Assembly: GCA_030667555.1 (NCBI GenBank)
Contig: DAOUVR010000043.1
Span: 1-8,180 of the forward strand
Reading direction: 5' to 3'
Length of the DNA: 8,180 nt
Source of the DNA: Dehalococcoidia bacterium
Lineage (GTDB): Bacteria; Chloroflexota; Dehalococcoidia; E44-bin15
Under the pieces are notes generated by a model, which saw only the letters and a list, made by a program, of their open reading frames with translations, was not told where the DNA came from and ran no database searches. A program made the position numbers and the translations under genes. Positions 1 through 7,086 of the stretch are shown piece after piece (positions within the stretch are counted from its first letter, which is position 1; each line of letters starts with the position of its first letter).

Positions 1-1322
1 GGGCCATAAAACACCCGCTTCAGCATCCAGAGGATGTACCCCGCGCCGAACACTACCCCCAGAATGGCCAGGATGGTATAGACTTGAATGCCGGGAACCA
101 CCGTGCTGTTGAAACTGCCGAGGAAGACCAGGAACTCAGCAGCGAATCCACTGGTGCTCGGCAGCCCCAGGGCGGCCAGCCCGGCAACGCTGAAAACGAC
201 TGCGATGACAGGCATCTGACGCACCAACCCGCCAAGCATGGGGATCCTCCGTTCATGCGTTTTGTCATAGACCAAGCCCACCATAGCGAAGAGGAGCCCG
301 GTTACCAGCCCATGACTGACCATCTGGAGAGTCGCGCCGGTCATGCTCACCTGGCTCAGGGCAAAAATCCCCAGGAGCACGAAGCCCATATGGCTGATAC
401 TGCTATATGCAATTAGCCTCTTTAGGTCGGTCTGTCTCAAGGTTACCGCCGCCCCATAAAGGATACCGACCACCGCCAACACGATTAGCAGTGGAGCGTA
501 GTTTTGCGCAGTTTCAGGGAATATGCTCACACAGACCCGCAGCATGCCATAGCCCCCCATCTTGATCAGTATCCCGGCTAGAATCACGCTCACTGCGGTC
601 GGAGCGTCGGTATGGGCATCGGGGAGCCATGTATGAAAGGGGAAAACAGGCAGCTTCACTGCAAAAGCAAAAAGAATAAGGAAGAAGATCGCTGTCGCCA
701 TGAGGGAACTGAGAACGGAATCAAGGCCCATGCCGGCCAGGGCTATCATGTCGAAGGTGCCCGCCTGGGAATAAAGGAGCAGGATGCCAGCGAGCATCAT
801 GGCACTGCCTGCAAGGGTATAGAGAACGAACTTAATCGCTGAATACTCTTTTCTACCCGAACCCCAGATGGAGATCAGCAGATACATCGGTATTAGCTCC
901 ACCTCCCAGAAAATGAAGAATAGAACGAGATCCAGCGAGCAAAACACCCCCAGGATACCCGTCTCCAGTAAGAGGATCCAGGCAAAGTATTCCCTGACCC
1001 TGAGGTCTATCTTCCAGGAAACGAGCACAGCGATGAAGCCTATCAAGGTGGTCAGGAGCAGCAGGAGCAGGCTCAGCCCATCGACGCCCATAAAATACTG
1101 GACGTTGATTGCAGGTATCCACGATGCCTGTTCTATGAATTGGGGCCCAGCCAAGGCCCGGTCGAACATGAAGAAGACGGCCAGAGATAGGACGAAGGAC
1201 ACTGCAGTGAAAGCAGCGGCGGTAAGCTTTATCCGCCTGGGATTTGCTCCCGGAAGCAGCGCGATGACGATCGCCCCGACGACGGGGAGGAAGACGATTG
1301 CCGAGAGATAGGGAAAACTCAA
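1..1322 (-). CDS. nuoM: NADH-quinone oxidoreductase subunit M (NuoM), 3' end cut by the window edge
   Basis: NuoM is an antiporter-like proton-pumping subunit in the distal membrane arm of complex I. My own translation gives 440 residues with no stop, running off the left edge; relatives are near 500 residues, so roughly the last 60 (the final membrane helix or two) are missing. It starts at TTG, placed by an AGGAGG five bases upstream; no ATG fits as well. Family signatures are MGVDGLS (78-84), FWEVELIPMY (138-147), VKLPVFPFHTWLPDAH (222-237), ILAGILIKMGGYGMLR (247-262) and the LPSTSGFAAEF stretch (388-398). The residues needed for proton transfer in E. coli NuoM (E144, K234, K265, E407) match E140, K223, K254 and E396 here, with near-constant offset. 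It follows nuoL by 16 bases and is surely co-transcribed. Identity is secure; only the 3' end is unseen. Confidence 0.97.
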   Translation of the reverse strand, partial: MSFPYLSAIVFLPVVGAIVIALLPGANPRRIKLTAAAFTAVSFVLSLAVFFMFDRALAGPQFIEQASWIPAINVQYFMGVDGLSLLLLLLTTLIGFIAVLVSWKIDLRVREYFAWILLLETGILGVFCSLDLVLFFIFWEVELIPMYLLISIWGSGRKEYSAIKFVLYTLAGSAMMLAGILLLYSQAGTFDMIALAGMGLDSVLSSLMATAIFFLILFAFAVKLPVFPFHTWLPDAHTDAPTAVSVILAGILIKMGGYGMLRVCVSIFPETAQNYAPLLIVLAVVGILYGAAVTLRQTDLKRLIAYSSISHMGFVLLGIFALSQVSMTGATLQMVSHGLVTGLLFAMVGLVYDKTHERRIPMLGGLVRQMPVIAVVFSVAGLAALGLPSTSGFAAEFLVFLGSFNSTVVPGIQVYTILAILGVVFGAGYILWMLKRVFYG

Positions 1323-1333
1323 CCTTTCCTCCT
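1320..1333 (-). promoter_or_regulatory. Ribosome binding site and TTG start of nuoM
   Basis: On the minus strand a perfect AGGAGG (1328-1333) lies five bases before TTG (1320-1322), in the short gap after the nuoL stop. The first residues read from TTG (MSFPYLSAIVFLP) match the usual hydrophobic NuoM N-terminus. The strong SD probably offsets the weak start codon. Confidence 0.85.
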
Positions 1334-1338
1334 AGTTT

Positions 1339-3252
1339 CTAGCTAAATATAAAAATACAAGCCGCAATGACCAGGATACCGACAAATATGGCCAGGCCAT
1401 AGGCCTGTAGCTGTCCCGTTTCCAGCCTCCGTACACCTGTCCCCACCACCACCGTAAGCGAGGCGATGCCGTTCACCGCGCCATCGATAATGTGGTCATC
1501 GAACCAGTGAAGGACAGCGAAGACACCGTCGATTAAGAACCTCATTAAGAAAAGCCTTTCATAAAGCTCATCAAACCAGTACTTCCGAGAAAGCATGGTG
1601 TACAGGGGAGCGAACGTCCGCCCTATTGATGCTGCGGAGAGCCACTTTGCGCCATATATGGCATAGGCCAGAAATATGCCCCCACCAGCCCAAACGAGCG
1701 ATGTCCAGGCCAAGGGATGAGAAAGAGCACCAAAGAAGCTATGGGACTCACCTCCCAATAATTCATTCACCCCCAGAAATCCCGCGACCACGGCAAGGAC
1801 GGTCAGGACACCCATGGGGAGGAGCATTACTACAGGCGATTCATGAAGGCCATGGTTGCCATGAGCTTGTCCTCGATACTCTCCACCGAAGGTTAAGAAA
1901 ATCACACGGAACATATAAAAGGCAGTCATGAAAACAGTTATTATGGCTAGATAGAACAATACTGGGACATAGTGGAAGGATTCAGCCAGGATGGCCTCCT
2001 TGCTCCAGAAGCCGGCTAGGGGCCAGATGCCCGCGAGACTGAGGGAGGCGATGACGAACATGATAAACGTCCACGGCATTGCTTTTCGCAACCCCCCCAT
2101 CTCTCGCATATCAAACGTTCCCGTAGTATGACTGACACTCCCCGCACCTAAAAAGAGGAGCGACTTGAAGAAGGCGTGGGTAAACAGGTGAAAGATGCCC
2201 ACGGCCACACCCAAAGCCAAACCGTGCTCTAAGGCGATATGTCCGGTGGATACTCCCACTCCAACCGCTCCCAGCCCCAGCATCATGAAGCCAAGCTGAC
2301 TGATAGTGGAGTAAGCGAGCACCCGCTTGATGTCGTTCATCACCAGACCCATGCTGGCGGCGAAGATGGCGGTGAAGCCTCCGATAATGGCCACTGTGTA
2401 GATCGCTGTAGTGGAACTGGCAAAAACGGGAAACATTCGCGCCACCAGATAAACGCCGGCGGCAACCATGGTGGCAGCATGGATCAGAGCGCTCACCGGT
2501 GTCGGGCCCTCCATCGCATCGGGGAGCCAGGTATGGAGGGGGAACTGCGCCGATTTGCCCACTGCCCCAGAGAAGACGCCTATGGCAGCCCAGGTGAGCA
2601 CTGTGCCGCCAATCGCCCCCGCCAGAGCGAGGTTCTGAAGCTCCCCAATGTCAAAAGTGCCGGTCTTGGTATAGAGCAGGAGGATCGCCGCCAGAAAGCC
2701 GAAGTCGCCAAGGCGGGTAACCAGAAAAGCCTTCATCGCTGCCCTGGCTGCCTCGGGCTTGTGAAACCAGAAGCCGATGAGAAGGTAGGAGCACAGCCCC
2801 ACTCCCTCCCAGAAGAGGAAGAGGAAGAGGAGGTTATCGGCCAACACCAGCCCTAACATCGAGCCGGTAAATAGCGACATGAAGGCGAAGTAGCGGCAGA
2901 ATCCTCCATCTCCCTTCATGTATCCCCGAGAATAGATCTGCACCATCAGGCTTACTGAGGTGACCACGATGAGCATCGCCGCCGCCAGCGCGTCGACTGT
3001 CACCCCGATGTGTATCACAGTGTCGCCGATCGCCATCCACTCATAGTTGGGCATGTCCAGAACGTGATGGGATGCGCCGCTCACGGCGACAAATGCCCAG
3101 ACAGAGAGGACGAGGGAAGTGCCGATGGCGGCAATGGTGACATACCAGCTGAGCAGGGGACGATCGTTGAAGAAGGGCCTTATTATAAATGAGATAACGG
3201 CAAAGGAGAAAAAGGGTAAAAGAAAAATAGCAAATATTAACTCAGTCGGCAT
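1339..3252 (-). CDS. nuoL: NADH-quinone oxidoreductase subunit L (NuoL)
   Basis: NuoL is the most distal antiporter-like proton pump of complex I, with the long lateral helix that lies along the membrane arm. The 637 residues are the full family length (E. coli NuoL 613). Visible signatures are FLFWEGVGLCSYLLIGFW (145-162), TRLGDFGF (179-186), GKSAQFPLHTWLPDAMEGP (232-250) with PVSALIHAATM next (252-262), and HLFTHAFFKSLLFL (355-368). Residues matching the E. coli proton path are E149, K233, H258, H355, H359 and K418 (in AGFWSKEAIL). The C-terminal part holds KYWFDELYE (557-565), the segment that leads to the lateral helix, and a last membrane helix ending near the stop. The ATG start lies 4 bases after the nuoJK stop; its SD (GGTAGGA) is close and modest, suggesting translation coupled to the upstream gene. 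Nothing is broken. Confidence 0.98.
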   Translation of the reverse strand: MPTELIFAIFLLPFFSFAVISFIIRPFFNDRPLLSWYVTIAAIGTSLVLSVWAFVAVSGASHHVLDMPNYEWMAIGDTVIHIGVTVDALAAAMLIVVTSVSLMVQIYSRGYMKGDGGFCRYFAFMSLFTGSMLGLVLADNLLFLFLFWEGVGLCSYLLIGFWFHKPEAARAAMKAFLVTRLGDFGFLAAILLLYTKTGTFDIGELQNLALAGAIGGTVLTWAAIGVFSGAVGKSAQFPLHTWLPDAMEGPTPVSALIHAATMVAAGVYLVARMFPVFASSTTAIYTVAIIGGFTAIFAASMGLVMNDIKRVLAYSTISQLGFMMLGLGAVGVGVSTGHIALEHGLALGVAVGIFHLFTHAFFKSLLFLGAGSVSHTTGTFDMREMGGLRKAMPWTFIMFVIASLSLAGIWPLAGFWSKEAILAESFHYVPVLFYLAIITVFMTAFYMFRVIFLTFGGEYRGQAHGNHGLHESPVVMLLPMGVLTVLAVVAGFLGVNELLGGESHSFFGALSHPLAWTSLVWAGGGIFLAYAIYGAKWLSAASIGRTFAPLYTMLSRKYWFDELYERLFLMRFLIDGVFAVLHWFDDHIIDGAVNGIASLTVVVGTGVRRLETGQLQAYGLAIFVGILVIAACIFIFS

Positions 3253-3256
3253 CGTC

Positions 3257-4057
3257 CTACCATTTCATCATATCGAACTTTTCCGCATCCACCGTTTTCC
3301 GCCTTCGATAAATAGCGATAATGAGCGCCAGGCCTACCGCCACCTCGGCAGCAGCGACCACCATAATGAAAATGACAAACACCTGCCCGGTAATGGACTG
3401 GCCATACCGGGAGAAGGCTACCATAGTAATACTCACCGCGCTGAGCATGATCTCAATGCTCATCAGGATAACCACGGCGTTTTTCTTTGCCAGAACGCCA
3501 TAGAGCCCTATGGCGAAAAGGACCGCCGAAAGAATCAGGAAATGCTCCAGACCAACACCCATCGGTTCTTTCTCCCTCACCAGTACAATAGCGCCGATAA
3601 TCGCGGCAAGAATAAGCGCCGCGGCGATTTCAAATGCAAGGACAAAGCCACCATCTCCACTGAATATAGCCTCCGCAATCGCCGATGTGGTGGGCTTGGA
3701 GGAAACCTCAGCGACTACACTCCAGTCGGTGCCCACCACCACCAAGACCATCGTAACCATGAATATAAGTCCTACCAATAATGCGGGGAGACGCAGCCTC
3801 CCTGAAGGACTGCCCTCCCGGCTCTCCCTGGTGAGCATGATGGCAAAGATAATGATCACCCCGATGGCCCCGACATAGATGAGCACCTGGGCTCCCGCAA
3901 GGAAATCGGCACCCATGGCAACATAGAGTCCAGCTACGGTAAAGAAGCAAAGCATAAGGAATAGGGCAGCCCGGAAGATATTGCGCAGCAATACCACCGC
4001 CAGAGCTGCACCGACGCTCACTACCGCCAGAATCCAGAAGGCAATATCCAAACCCAT
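3257..4057 (-). CDS. nuoJK: NuoJ-NuoK fusion, complex I membrane subunits
   Basis: One 266-residue frame contains two small complex I membrane subunits that are normally separate genes. Residues 1-165 are NuoJ: five predicted membrane helices (about 5-25, 29-48, 56-76, 90-110, 138-160), with the signature QVLIYVGAIGVIIIFAIML (57-75) around the conserved tyrosine Y61 in helix 3. Residues 166-266 are NuoK: three helices (about 171-190, 195-216, 226-249), with glutamates E202 and E238 equal to NuoK positions 37 and 73, matching the essential E36 and E72 of E. coli. The loop AKKNAVV matches the charged cytoplasmic loop 1 of NuoK. From M166 the NuoK part is 101 residues, the normal full length. 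The ATG overlaps the stop of the previous gene (TGATG), with AGGAG nine bases upstream. The fusion is odd because NuoJ should end in the cytoplasm and NuoK begin outside; see the internal start below. Confidence 0.93.
   Translation of the reverse strand: MGLDIAFWILAVVSVGAALAVVLLRNIFRAALFLMLCFFTVAGLYVAMGADFLAGAQVLIYVGAIGVIIIFAIMLTRESREGSPSGRLRLPALLVGLIFMVTMVLVVVGTDWSVVAEVSSKPTTSAIAEAIFSGDGGFVLAFEIAAALILAAIIGAIVLVREKEPMGVGLEHFLILSAVLFAIGLYGVLAKKNAVVILMSIEIMLSAVSITMVAFSRYGQSITGQVFVIFIMVVAAAEVAVGLALIIAIYRRRKTVDAEKFDMMKW
3560..3577 (-). promoter_or_regulatory. Possible internal SD and ATG start for NuoK inside the nuoJK frame
   Basis: On the minus strand AGGGAG (3572-3577) sits nine bases before an in-frame ATG (3560-3562) that falls exactly where NuoK proteins normally begin. 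The spacing and position are those of an ordinary gene start. It may be a live internal start giving free NuoK, or a relic from before the two genes fused. No stop codon ends NuoJ between the helices, so a full fusion should also be made. Confidence 0.5.
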
Positions 4058-4071
4058 CAGTCCACACTCCT
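4055..4071 (-). promoter_or_regulatory. Ribosome binding site and overlapping start of nuoJK
   Basis: AGGAG (4067-4071, minus strand) lies nine bases before the ATG at 4055-4057. The ATG shares its A with the TGA stop of the nuoH-nuoI fusion, which points to coupled translation. Confidence 0.75.
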
Positions 4072-7071
4072 GTTGCGGTCCAAGAGAAGCGTCTGCTTGG
4101 GCAGGGCTGGCTCAACCTCGGACCGGCCATAGGCACTCGGCTGCGAGGCGGGGGATGGCATCAGGCTCTCCTTGTCGAGCAGCAGGTCTCCCCGGCTATA
4201 CGTGGCAGCTTCGTAGATTCTCGTTAGGAAAAGCCGGTGGGCGGGGCATGCCTCGATGCACAGACCGCAGAATATACATTGTCCAAGGTCGATATCAAAC
4301 CTCTCCACCCCGGTCTTCCCTTCTGGAGTCTCTTGCGGCACTATCGTGATAACTCCGTAGGGACATGCATTCTCACACTGGCGGCACCAGGCACAGAACC
4401 CGCAGTTGAGACACCTGTTCGCTTCCGCCACGGCCGCTTGCTCCGTGAGGCCAAGAGCCACTTCCTCAAATCCGCGGACTCTCTCCTTCACCGGGACATG
4501 GGACATTTTCGGCCTGGCCCCACTCTCAACCTCGCTGATGTCCAGACTTTCAAAAGCTACTTCCTGCAGGGGCAACACTTCCCCTGTCGGCACTACTTCT
4601 TCCCCTCGAAGATAGCGATCGATAGCAACGGCGGCCTTAGCACCTGCGCCGATAGCTTCAACCACTGTATCTGGCCCGCTCACCGCATCCCCGCAGGCAA
4701 AGACACCGCGCAGGTTGGTGGCAGGCGAAAGGGGATCGACGTCAAATGTTCCCCTCCTCGTGATGCTTACTGTGTGGTCCTCGGGAAGACAAGCGAGGTC
4801 AATAGTCTGACCGATGGCGGGGATGAGCATGTCGATGTCAAGAACGAATTCCGAACCCTCAACGGGCACGGGGCGCCGTCTACCGCTGGCATCGGGTTCG
4901 CCCAACTCCATCCGAATACATTCCAGGCCTACCACCTTTCCTCCATCGCCCAACACCCTGACAGGCGCTGCCAGATAGTGGATTTTGATATCTTCAGCCT
5001 CGGCGTCCTCTATTTCCTCCTCGTCGGCTGGCATCTCCTGCCTTGACCTGCGGTAGACAATGAAAACCTCCTTGGCGCCAAGTCGGAGAGCTGTTCTAGC
5101 AGCGTCAATCGCTACGTTGCCGCCGCCAACTATGGCAATCTTGTTTCCTACCTTGACCGGCTTGCCAAGGCTTACGTCCCTGAGGAAGAATACTCCATGG
5201 TACACCCCCTCAAGGTCTTCGCCGGGGATGTCCAGTTTCATGCTGTCATGGGCGCCTATTGCCAGCAGGATTGCCTTGTAGCCCTCCTGCTGAAGCGACT
5301 CCAGGCTTAGCCCGTTCTTGCCCACCGGGCTGTTCAGCCTAAGCTCTACTCCGCGCTTCTGAATCCCCTCTATCTCCTTTTGAAGCACCGCGTTGGGCAA
5401 GCGATACTCCGGAATGCCTACCGCCATCATCCCGCCAGCCATCGGTAGCGCTTCGAAGACGGTGACTCCATAGCCCATCCTAGACAGGTCGCGAGCGGCA
5501 GTCAAGCCCCCGGGACCCGAGCCAACAACAGCCACTATCTCCTCTCTGGTCCTGGGGTATGGGGCTATCTCTCCCCTCCCCACACTCATTTCATAGTCAG
5601 TTATGAAGCGCTTGAGGTCGCGAATCGAGACGGGCTGGTCCATGCAGCCCCGGTTGCAAGCCTTTTCACATGGGTGGGTGCAAACCCGGCCGCAGACGAT
5701 GGGGAAAGGATTGGTCTCCCTGATGAGCTCAACGGCCTCGGCAAACCGGCCCTGGGTAATCAGGGCGATATAGCCCTGGGCATCCACGCTGGCAGGGCAT
5801 GCCAGGACACAGGGGGCCCGCTTCCGCTCATCCCGCACAAATCGTTGGCCTCGCGCCCGCTTGGAAACAGTGAGCCGCTGTTCCGGATACTGTACTGTGA
5901 TGGGATGGCGGAAAAAGTGCCTGAGGGTCAGTGCCATTCCCTTGGCAATGCCCCGACCGAAATGCCTCAGGCTCGCTTTCTCACCGTGCACCCTGAACAT
6001 GCTTGACCACAGGATAATAAGTATGGCGGCGATGGGGATATTGATAAACATGAGCCACCAAGGGAAGGTGGGCCAAATGATTATCTCAATCCCGGTGATG
6101 AAGATGTTCACCAGCGCCAGGGGGAAGAGGAACTTCCAGGCGAATTCCATCAGTTGGTCTACCCTGAGCCGGGGTAGTGTGCTGCGTATCCACACAAGGG
6201 TGAGAAACACCAGAACGGCCTTGATCATGAACCACATCACTGCTGGCAAGCCAGGCCCCTTCCATCCGCTGAGGAAAAGGGTAGTCAGGATGCAGCAAAC
6301 GGCGAAGGCGTGGGTATACTCGGCAAACATGAAGAGGCCATACTTCATCCCGGAGTATTCGGTATGGAAGCCGGCCACGATCTCCGAGTCTGCCTCCAAG
6401 AGGTCGAAGGGACTGCGGTTGATCTCAGCCAAAGCCGCTATGAAGAAGATTATGAATGCTAGAGGTTGTAACAAGATGAAGGGTATCGATTGCGCATCGA
6501 CGATACTCACCATGGAAAGCGAGCCGGTGACTAAGAGCACCCCGACAATGGAAAGCACCAGTGGGACCTCATAGCTTACCATCTGGGCTATATTACGCAT
6601 GGCGCCAAGCAGGGAGTACTTGTTGCTTGAGCCCCACCCTGCCATAAAGACTCCGACGACGCCCAGCGAGGATATGGCAACTATGTACAGTATGCCGATG
6701 TTGAGGTCGGCGAGGATGGCGCCGTGGCCCCACGGGATGACGGCGAAGATCATTAGTGCGGGGACGAACGCGACCAACGGAGCCAGCCAGTGAACCCATC
6801 GGTCTCCCAGCGCGGGGATGATGTCCTCTTTCAGCAGTATCTTTACGGCATCGGCTATCGGCTGAAGGAGGCCCTGTGGCCCGGCTCGATTGGGCCCCTG
6901 GCGAATCTGGAACCTGCCCAACCCTCTCCGCTCGATGTAGATGAAGTACATCACCACCACCATGACGAAGGCGAACAGTATGGCTATGCCAATCACGCCG
7001 GGGATGAGATAGGCTGCCCAATCGGGGACATAGACCGCCAGCCAATCGTGGAATCGCTCAAGAACGCTCAC
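4057..7071 (-). CDS. nuoHI: NuoH-NuoI fusion with a GltD-type NAD(P)H/FAD oxidoreductase inserted inside NuoI
   Basis: This is a single 1004-residue frame (numbering from the GTG). Residues 1-360 are NuoH, the quinone-tunnel membrane subunit: IERRGLGRFQIRQGPNRAG (46-64), AEINRSPFDLLEADSE (215-230) and AGFHTEYSGMKYG (233-245), with nine predicted membrane helices. Residues 372-408 are the NuoI N-terminus: GIAKGMALTLRHFFRHP (374-390), then TVQYPEQ and RARGQRF. Residues about 416-882 are a GltD-like module: cysteines 421, 425, 460, 464, 468, 472, 476; FAD motif VGSGPGG (516-522); NAD(P)H motif VGGGN (648-652) with YRRSRQEMPA (673-682); and GVFACGDAVSGPDTVVEAIG (790-809). Residues 887-942 are the NuoI ferredoxin: CAWCRQCENACP (893-904) and CIFCGLCIEACP (932-943), then YSRGDLLLDKESLM (958-971) and a Pro/Ser-rich tail. 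An ATG 24 bases upstream lacks an SD, so I prefer the GTG. Domain calls are firm; the joint function as a built-in dehydrogenase of complex I is inferred. Confidence 0.93.
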   Translation of the reverse strand: MSVLERFHDWLAVYVPDWAAYLIPGVIGIAILFAFVMVVVMYFIYIERRGLGRFQIRQGPNRAGPQGLLQPIADAVKILLKEDIIPALGDRWVHWLAPLVAFVPALMIFAVIPWGHGAILADLNIGILYIVAISSLGVVGVFMAGWGSSNKYSLLGAMRNIAQMVSYEVPLVLSIVGVLLVTGSLSMVSIVDAQSIPFILLQPLAFIIFFIAALAEINRSPFDLLEADSEIVAGFHTEYSGMKYGLFMFAEYTHAFAVCCILTTLFLSGWKGPGLPAVMWFMIKAVLVFLTLVWIRSTLPRLRVDQLMEFAWKFLFPLALVNIFITGIEIIIWPTFPWWLMFINIPIAAILIILWSSMFRVHGEKASLRHFGRGIAKGMALTLRHFFRHPITVQYPEQRLTVSKRARGQRFVRDERKRAPCVLACPASVDAQGYIALITQGRFAEAVELIRETNPFPIVCGRVCTHPCEKACNRGCMDQPVSIRDLKRFITDYEMSVGRGEIAPYPRTREEIVAVVGSGPGGLTAARDLSRMGYGVTVFEALPMAGGMMAVGIPEYRLPNAVLQKEIEGIQKRGVELRLNSPVGKNGLSLESLQQEGYKAILLAIGAHDSMKLDIPGEDLEGVYHGVFFLRDVSLGKPVKVGNKIAIVGGGNVAIDAARTALRLGAKEVFIVYRRSRQEMPADEEEIEDAEAEDIKIHYLAAPVRVLGDGGKVVGLECIRMELGEPDASGRRRPVPVEGSEFVLDIDMLIPAIGQTIDLACLPEDHTVSITRRGTFDVDPLSPATNLRGVFACGDAVSGPDTVVEAIGAGAKAAVAIDRYLRGEEVVPTGEVLPLQEVAFESLDISEVESGARPKMSHVPVKERVRGFEEVALGLTEQAAVAEANRCLNCGFCAWCRQCENACPYGVITIVPQETPEGKTGVERFDIDLGQCIFCGLCIEACPAHRLFLTRIYEAATYSRGDLLLDKESLMPSPASQPSAYGRSEVEPALPKQTLLLDRNRSVD
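4426..5826 (-). other. Inserted GltD-like flavoprotein module within the NuoI part
   Basis: This domain covers about residues 416-882 of the fusion, close to the length of a whole GltD (glutamate synthase small subunit, about 470 residues). Order: a helical Fe-S domain with APCVLACPAS and CGRVCTHPCEKAC, an FAD-binding Rossmann fold, an NAD(P)H-binding Rossmann fold, and a closing FAD strand with the CGDA motif. In the family such proteins pass electrons from NADPH to FAD and then to Fe-S clusters or a partner. The arginines of YRRSRQEMPA favour NADPH, as in GltD, but this is inference. The first CxxC seen in many GltD Fe-S domains appears to be missing (RDERKR precedes C421), so cluster number and ligands are uncertain. 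It sits between RGQRF, which normally leads straight into the first NuoI cluster, and that cluster. Confidence 0.88.
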
Positions 7072-7086
7072 TAGCGGTCCACCTCT
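7069..7086 (-). promoter_or_regulatory. Ribosome binding site and GTG start of the nuoH-nuoI fusion
   Basis: AGGTGG within GAGAGGTGG on the minus strand (7079-7084) lies seven bases before GTG (7069-7071). The G of the GTG is also the last base of the nuoD TAG stop (TAGTG). The in-frame ATG at 7093-7095 has no purine-rich site before it and would overlap nuoD by 25 bases, so the GTG is the better start. Confidence 0.75.

Noticed and set aside
617..645. Near repeat of 2517-2545
   Set aside because: Both copies encode the shared HTWLPDA motif of the paralogous NuoM and NuoL subunits, so this is protein homology and not a DNA repeat element.
868..1311. Plus-strand open frame opposite the start of nuoM
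   Set aside because: The minus-strand frame reads as clean NuoM through this whole stretch.
2811..2832. GAGGAA-type purine-rich simple repeat
   Set aside because: It is the reverse complement of codons for the Leu/Phe-rich NuoL helix (LLFLFLFWE); amino acid composition explains it.
2239..2856. Plus-strand open frame (205 codons) opposite nuoL
   Set aside because: A His/Glu-rich translation typical of the reverse complement of membrane-protein genes; no recognisable domain.
4237..5046. Long plus-strand open frame (269 codons) opposite the flavoprotein module
   Set aside because: It lies wholly antisense to well-conserved FAD/NAD(P)H and ferredoxin coding sequence, and its translation shows no domain or membrane pattern. 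It is a shadow of the real gene.
5998..6000. In-frame ATG as a separate start for NuoI
   Set aside because: No clear SD precedes it and the frame is open from NuoH without a stop, so a true fusion is the better reading.
5861..6574. Plus-strand open frame (237 codons) opposite nuoH
   Set aside because: Antisense to conserved NuoH signatures, no family features in the translation, and no convincing start.
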